Translations under genes and position numbers: made by a program
Shown: piece by piece, positions 44,819 to 47,953 of the stretch
How positions within the stretch are numbered: the stretch's first letter is position 1
Layout of the letters: each line of letters starts with the position of its first letter
The notes under the pieces: generated by a model
Databases searched by the model: none
Told to the model about the DNA's origin: nothing
What the model saw: only the letters and a program-made list of their open reading frames with translations
Origin: an uncultured Collinsella sp.
GTDB lineage: Bacteria > Actinomycetota > Coriobacteriia > Coriobacteriales > Coriobacteriaceae
Direction of reading: 5' to 3'
NCBI GenBank assembly: GCA_902494035.1
Contig: CABURV010000004.1
Location: 1-47,953, forward strand
Length of the DNA stretch: 47,953 nt

Positions 44819-46132
44819 ATGAGTTTGGGAAAGCTGACCGTTAACGGTCGTCAGGACGGCTTTCTGTGCGAGGGCAAGCCGTTCTTTTGGTTTGCCGATA
44901 CGTGCTGGAGCGCGTTTACGAGCATTACCGAGGTCGATTGGGACTACTATCTGACCCGTCGCGCCGAGCAGGGCATGAACGTGCTGCAGATCAACACGCT
45001 GCCGCAATGGGATCGCTGCTGCCCCGATCTGGGCATTTGGCCCTATGCCAGCGAGGACGGCGTGCATTTTGATTGGTCCCGTCCCAACCAAGCGTACTGG
45101 GACCGCGCTGCTGCCATGTGCCGCGCTGCCGTCGAGCACGGCATTCGTCCGGCACTCGTGCTTATCTGGTGCAACTACGTGCCCGGTACCTGGGGCGCCA
45201 AGATTGCCGAGCGTTGCGGTGCCGAGGTTATGCCGCGCGAGGAGGTCCGCGCCCACGTTGCCCGCGTCGTCGAGAACCTGGGCGAGTTCGACCCCGTCTA
45301 CGTGGTGACGGGCGATACCGACTTTACCAGCGACGAGGCGATCGCCTATTACGAGGATGCCCTCGACGAAGTCGTCAAGCGCGCGCCCGAGGCGTTGCGC
45401 ACCATGCATATCAACCGCGGCAACCGTACCATTCCGTCACAGTACCTGGAGCGCCTGGACTTTTACATGTTCCAGCCCGGTCACAACTACGAGGGCCAGC
45501 CCGAGGCATGGCACCTGCCGCAGGACTTTATCGCCAACTATCCCAAAAAGCCGATGGTCAACTCCGAGCCCTGTTACGAGCAGATGGGTGCGTCGCGCAA
45601 CGTGTACTGGCGCTTCACCGCGCAGGACTGCCGCGCGAGCGTGTGGTCGTCGATCCTTGCCGGCGCCAGCGCGGGTGTGACCTATGGCGCGCACGGTGTT
45701 TGGAACTGGCAGACCAGCAAGAGTCAGGGCTCGGTGCTGGGCGAGGGCTTCGACATGCCGTTCCGCTGGCAGGAGTGCCTGCAATTTGCGGGCGTTTGGG
45801 ACTTTGGCGCGATCGAGCACGTGCTTGCCGGTCTGGGTGCTACGGCTGGCGATGACGCACTTGCCGTGGTCCCCGCGCAGGAGCTTCTCGATGATGCACG
45901 CGAGGCCATTCGCGTGGCGCGCGTTGGCGATCGTGTCGTCACGTACCTGCCGCGCACCACGGCGCTCAAGTTTAAGCTCGACGGCGCGCGCGGCTGGACG
46001 GCGACGGTCCTCGACATGGAGGACAAGCGCATCGCCAAGCTGCCCGTCCGCGACAACGGTGACGGCACCGTGCGCGTGGCTCAGCATCCCTTTGAGCACG
46101 ACGCGCTGCTCGTGGTCTCGCCGGCGCGTTAA
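44819..46132 (+). CDS. DUF4038 glycosidase, apiosidase-like (GH140 relative)
   Basis: This 437-residue cytoplasmic protein has a DUF4038 TIM-barrel domain (residues 1 to about 350; KPFFWFADTCW start, GMNVLQINTLPQWD) and a C-terminal beta domain ending near residue 437. DUF4038 defines the apiosidase family GH140, whose catalytic pair is one Asp and one Glu; candidates here are Asp166 or Asp168 (GDTDF) and Glu250 or Glu254 (NSEPCYE). Members of other specificity exist, so the call is a family one. There is no signal peptide. It follows the PTS gene, which may deliver its phosphorylated or plain substrate. Confidence 0.78.
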   Translation: MSLGKLTVNGRQDGFLCEGKPFFWFADTCWSAFTSITEVDWDYYLTRRAEQGMNVLQINTLPQWDRCCPDLGIWPYASEDGVHFDWSRPNQAYWDRAAAMCRAAVEHGIRPALVLIWCNYVPGTWGAKIAERCGAEVMPREEVRAHVARVVENLGEFDPVYVVTGDTDFTSDEAIAYYEDALDEVVKRAPEALRTMHINRGNRTIPSQYLERLDFYMFQPGHNYEGQPEAWHLPQDFIANYPKKPMVNSEPCYEQMGASRNVYWRFTAQDCRASVWSSILAGASAGVTYGAHGVWNWQTSKSQGSVLGEGFDMPFRWQECLQFAGVWDFGAIEHVLAGLGATAGDDALAVVPAQELLDDAREAIRVARVGDRVVTYLPRTTALKFKLDGARGWTATVLDMEDKRIAKLPVRDNGDGTVRVAQHPFEHDALLVVSPAR

Positions 46133-46155
46133 GGAAAACGGAATAACGCAAGAGA

Positions 46156-46185
46156 AAAGGCCCGGGTGGTAGCCCGGACCTTTTT
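46156..46185. terminator. Terminator between convergent DUF4038 and TetR genes
   Basis: The stem AAAAGGCCCGGGT/AGCCCGGACCTTTT is followed by T-rich sequence and preceded by A-rich sequence, so it could act in both directions. Confidence 0.8.
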
Positions 46186-46235
46186 GTATCGACACAGCCG
46201 TTGCGGTTGGTAATGGCGATTGCATACCGCCGCTC

Positions 46236-46877
46236 TTAACGGTAGCCCTCCCAGAGGGGAAGGGGAAAGAGGATGTCCTCGAACTTAGACCACTCGGCGG
46301 GATAGTCGATCTCGTCGGGTCGCGCCACCCAACGGCCTTCCAATCCGTACATCGCCGCCAGCGCGCACGAGATGGCTTCGGTGGCGTCGATTCCCTCGGG
46401 AACGCTCCAGTTAACATCGGGCTCGGGCTCGATAGCTCCGCGCGAGCGGTCGTTGAAATACTCGTGCAGGGGGCTCTCCGTGCTCATGGCCTCGGTATTG
46501 AGCATCTGGAAGAGCATGACGAGCTCGGGCTGACTGTTGTTCTCCGCCACGAGCAGACGGCAGTATTCGGGAATCTTGGGGCTCTGGCCCTCAAATGCCC
46601 CGCCAGGATGAAAGAGGGAGAGATAGTCGTCTAAGGCTGAGCTGCGATCGTAATAGCGATGGATCACCTCGACCAAAAGCCCGTGCTTGCTGCCCACGTA
46701 GTGCAGCACGCCCGCCTGGGTGATGCCCACCTCGTCGGCTACCGCCTGGAGCGACATGCCGTTAAAGCCGCGCGCGTTGATAAGCCGCACGGCCGCCGAA
46801 ACAATCTGGTCAAGGCGTTCCTGCGCCGCAGCGCTGCGTTTCTTTGCCGCGGGTGTGGGAGTTTTCTGAGTGTCCAT
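46236..46877 (-). CDS. TetR-family transcriptional regulator
   Basis: This 213-residue regulator has an N-terminal helix-turn-helix (about residues 22-67; MSLQAVADEVGITQAGVLHY) and a ligand-binding C-terminal domain with no recognisable pocket signature. It diverges from an MFS transporter gene; the intergenic region carries two palindromes, 18 and 24 bp, that are very likely its operators, so it should repress the transporter and possibly itself. The inducer is unknown and may be the transported sugar or glycoside. Confidence 0.9.
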   Translation of the reverse strand: MDTQKTPTPAAKKRSAAAQERLDQIVSAAVRLINARGFNGMSLQAVADEVGITQAGVLHYVGSKHGLLVEVIHRYYDRSSALDDYLSLFHPGGAFEGQSPKIPEYCRLLVAENNSQPELVMLFQMLNTEAMSTESPLHEYFNDRSRGAIEPEPDVNWSVPEGIDATEAISCALAAMYGLEGRWVARPDEIDYPAEWSKFEDILFPLPLWEGYR

Positions 46878-46997
46878 ATAAATCGCGCTGCCTTATTTAG
46901 GGCGGCTCGAGTATTGCCGCCAAATGCCTTTTGTATACCCCCATAGCTTACCTCAGCCGTTCAGCGGCTCAAAACAACCGTTTACCGCTCTTATAGG

Positions 46998-47015
46998 TTA
47001 CTAAGTACTTAGTAA
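46998..47015. promoter_or_regulatory. TetR operator, 18-bp perfect palindrome
   Basis: TTACTAAGTACTTAGTAA is perfectly palindromic and shares the TTACTAAGT/ACTTAGTAA halves with the next site. Confidence 0.7.
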
Positions 47016-47036
47016 GCGTATTATACAGGTCGTGGA

Positions 47037-47060
47037 GTTACTTACTAGTTAGTAAGTAAC
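47037..47060. promoter_or_regulatory. TetR operator, 24-bp near-palindrome
   Basis: GTTACTTACTA and TAGTAAGTAAC arms flank a GT centre. It lies about 40 bp beyond the first site, in line with cooperative binding. Confidence 0.65.
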
Positions 47061-47184
47061 AACCCAACAGGCGCTCGCGAGCAGCTGTACCCCATTCCAC
47101 GGCCGCCGCATCCAGCGGGTTTGACCCCTTGACCCTTGGTGCACGAGCGCCCTCGCGCATTCCATCACAGAGAGGATCTATCCC

Positions 47185-47953
47185 ATGGCAAATCAAACCG
47201 CCGCGGCGATTGACGAGAACGCCATCGCCCCCGATACCGGAAAGCCCATGACCAAAACCGAGACATGGCGCTTTATGATCGGCTTTATCATCTTCGGAAT
47301 CATGTGGATGATGTCGGGAACAATCGGCTCCAACGTCTTGTTCCCCGAGCGTTTTAACGGCCTTAATATTGGCCAGCCCGAGGCAATTCTCGCGGCGATG
47401 AACTCGGTCGGTTCGATCTTCGCCCTGTTCTCAAATCTCGTTTTCGGCGCGCTTTCCGACCGCTGCCACAGCCGCTTTGGCAAGCGCACACCGTTTATCG
47501 TTCTCGGCGGTTTTATCTGCGGCTGTGCTTTCTGGAGCACTTCGGTCGCGACCACACTTCCCATGATCGTCGCCTCCTGGTGCGTGCTGCAGATTGGCCT
47601 CAACTGCATGCTTGCCCCTGCTGTTGCCGTGCTTTCCGACCGCATCCCGCTTAACAAGCGCGGCACGCTCTCCGCATTCTATGGCGGCGGCGCAACGGCC
47701 GGCCAGTCGATTGGCACCATCATCGGTACGCAGTTCCTCTCCAACCCAGTTCCTGGCTTTATCATCGGCACGGTCTCTTGGTTGCTGACCGGCATCCTCG
47801 CCGTCATCATTTGGCCGCGCGAGAAGTCTGCCGCTCTTGACGAGGGCGAGCAGTCTGAGAAGCTCAATCTCAAGTCGCTGCTGCTCATGTTCGTTCCGCC
47901 CACCAAGAACTGCCGCGACTTTTATCTGGCGCTCTTTGGCCGTCTGCTCCTCA
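47185..47953 (+). CDS. MFS transporter (partial, cut by window end)
   Basis: The first 256 residues are present and the frame is open to the edge. After a hydrophilic N-terminus there are about six membrane segments; the MFS signature GALSDRCHSRFGKRTPFIVLG lies between segments two and three, and the motif continues with SDRIPLNKRGTLSAFYGGG. Family membership is sure; it resembles sugar transporters of the GPH/glucuronide type, but the substrate is unknown. It diverges from the TetR gene and is probably its target. ATG after AGAGAGGA. Confidence 0.88.
   Translation, partial: MANQTAAAIDENAIAPDTGKPMTKTETWRFMIGFIIFGIMWMMSGTIGSNVLFPERFNGLNIGQPEAILAAMNSVGSIFALFSNLVFGALSDRCHSRFGKRTPFIVLGGFICGCAFWSTSVATTLPMIVASWCVLQIGLNCMLAPAVAVLSDRIPLNKRGTLSAFYGGGATAGQSIGTIIGTQFLSNPVPGFIIGTVSWLLTGILAVIIWPREKSAALDEGEQSEKLNLKSLLLMFVPPTKNCRDFYLALFGRLLL

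Overview
The window is GC-rich, almost fully coding DNA. Gene content points to an anaerobic gut actinobacterium of class Coriobacteriia, most likely Collinsella or a close relative. This is inferred from base composition, NRAMP-type and MgtE-like metal genes, PTS and glycosidase genes, split transketolase and LuxS; no rRNA or other marker gene is present. No tRNA, rRNA, CRISPR array or intact insertion sequence was found.

Region 1 (1-9.8 kb) is an export and envelope-stress block: a LuxR-type response regulator and its histidine kinase on the minus strand, diverging from an ABC-2 exporter (ATPase plus two permeases), then a MacB/LolD-like ATPase with a large FtsX permease, then a SAM methyltransferase. 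Region 2 (9.8-18.5 kb) holds a repeat-rich spacer, a DUF362 ferredoxin-like protein, a membrane-anchored alpha/beta hydrolase, a hemolysin III-type protein, a CNNM/CorC-type protein, a protein resembling the N domain of cyanophycin synthetase, YtxH and PRC-barrel proteins, and a NodB-like protein that has lost its metal ligands. Region 3 (18.5-22 kb) is a probable magnesium locus: a structured-looking leader, an MgtE-like protein with an atypical membrane domain, and an NRAMP homologue with substitutions at the metal site. Region 4 (22-27 kb) carries an OatA-like acyltransferase and a ribokinase/nucleoside hydrolase pair.

Region 5 (27-48 kb) is a carbohydrate island: LacI regulator, FucI/AraA-type isomerase, split transketolase, FGGY kinase, LuxS, a DUF4867-like protein, a GH1 6-phospho-beta-glucosidase, a DUF1593-type hydrolase, an esterase, a PTS EIIBC permease, a DUF4038 (apiosidase-like) glycosidase, a TetR regulator and an MFS transporter cut by the window end. 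Isomerase, FGGY kinase, two-subunit transketolase and an apiosidase-family glycosidase together fit a pathway for apiose or a similar branched pentose released from plant glycosides. Two sequence motifs shared by the isomerase and PTS promoters suggest one regulon. All the glycoside-processing enzymes lack signal peptides, so the substrate is probably imported intact and processed in the cytoplasm.

The carbohydrate island is also rich in unexplained non-coding structure: a 246-248 bp direct duplication flanking an AAA ATPase gene and carrying a gene fragment, a 127-bp inverted repeat, two related ~88-bp hairpins, a 23-bp-period repeat array in front of a DUF4143 ATPase gene, and several families of short palindromes.
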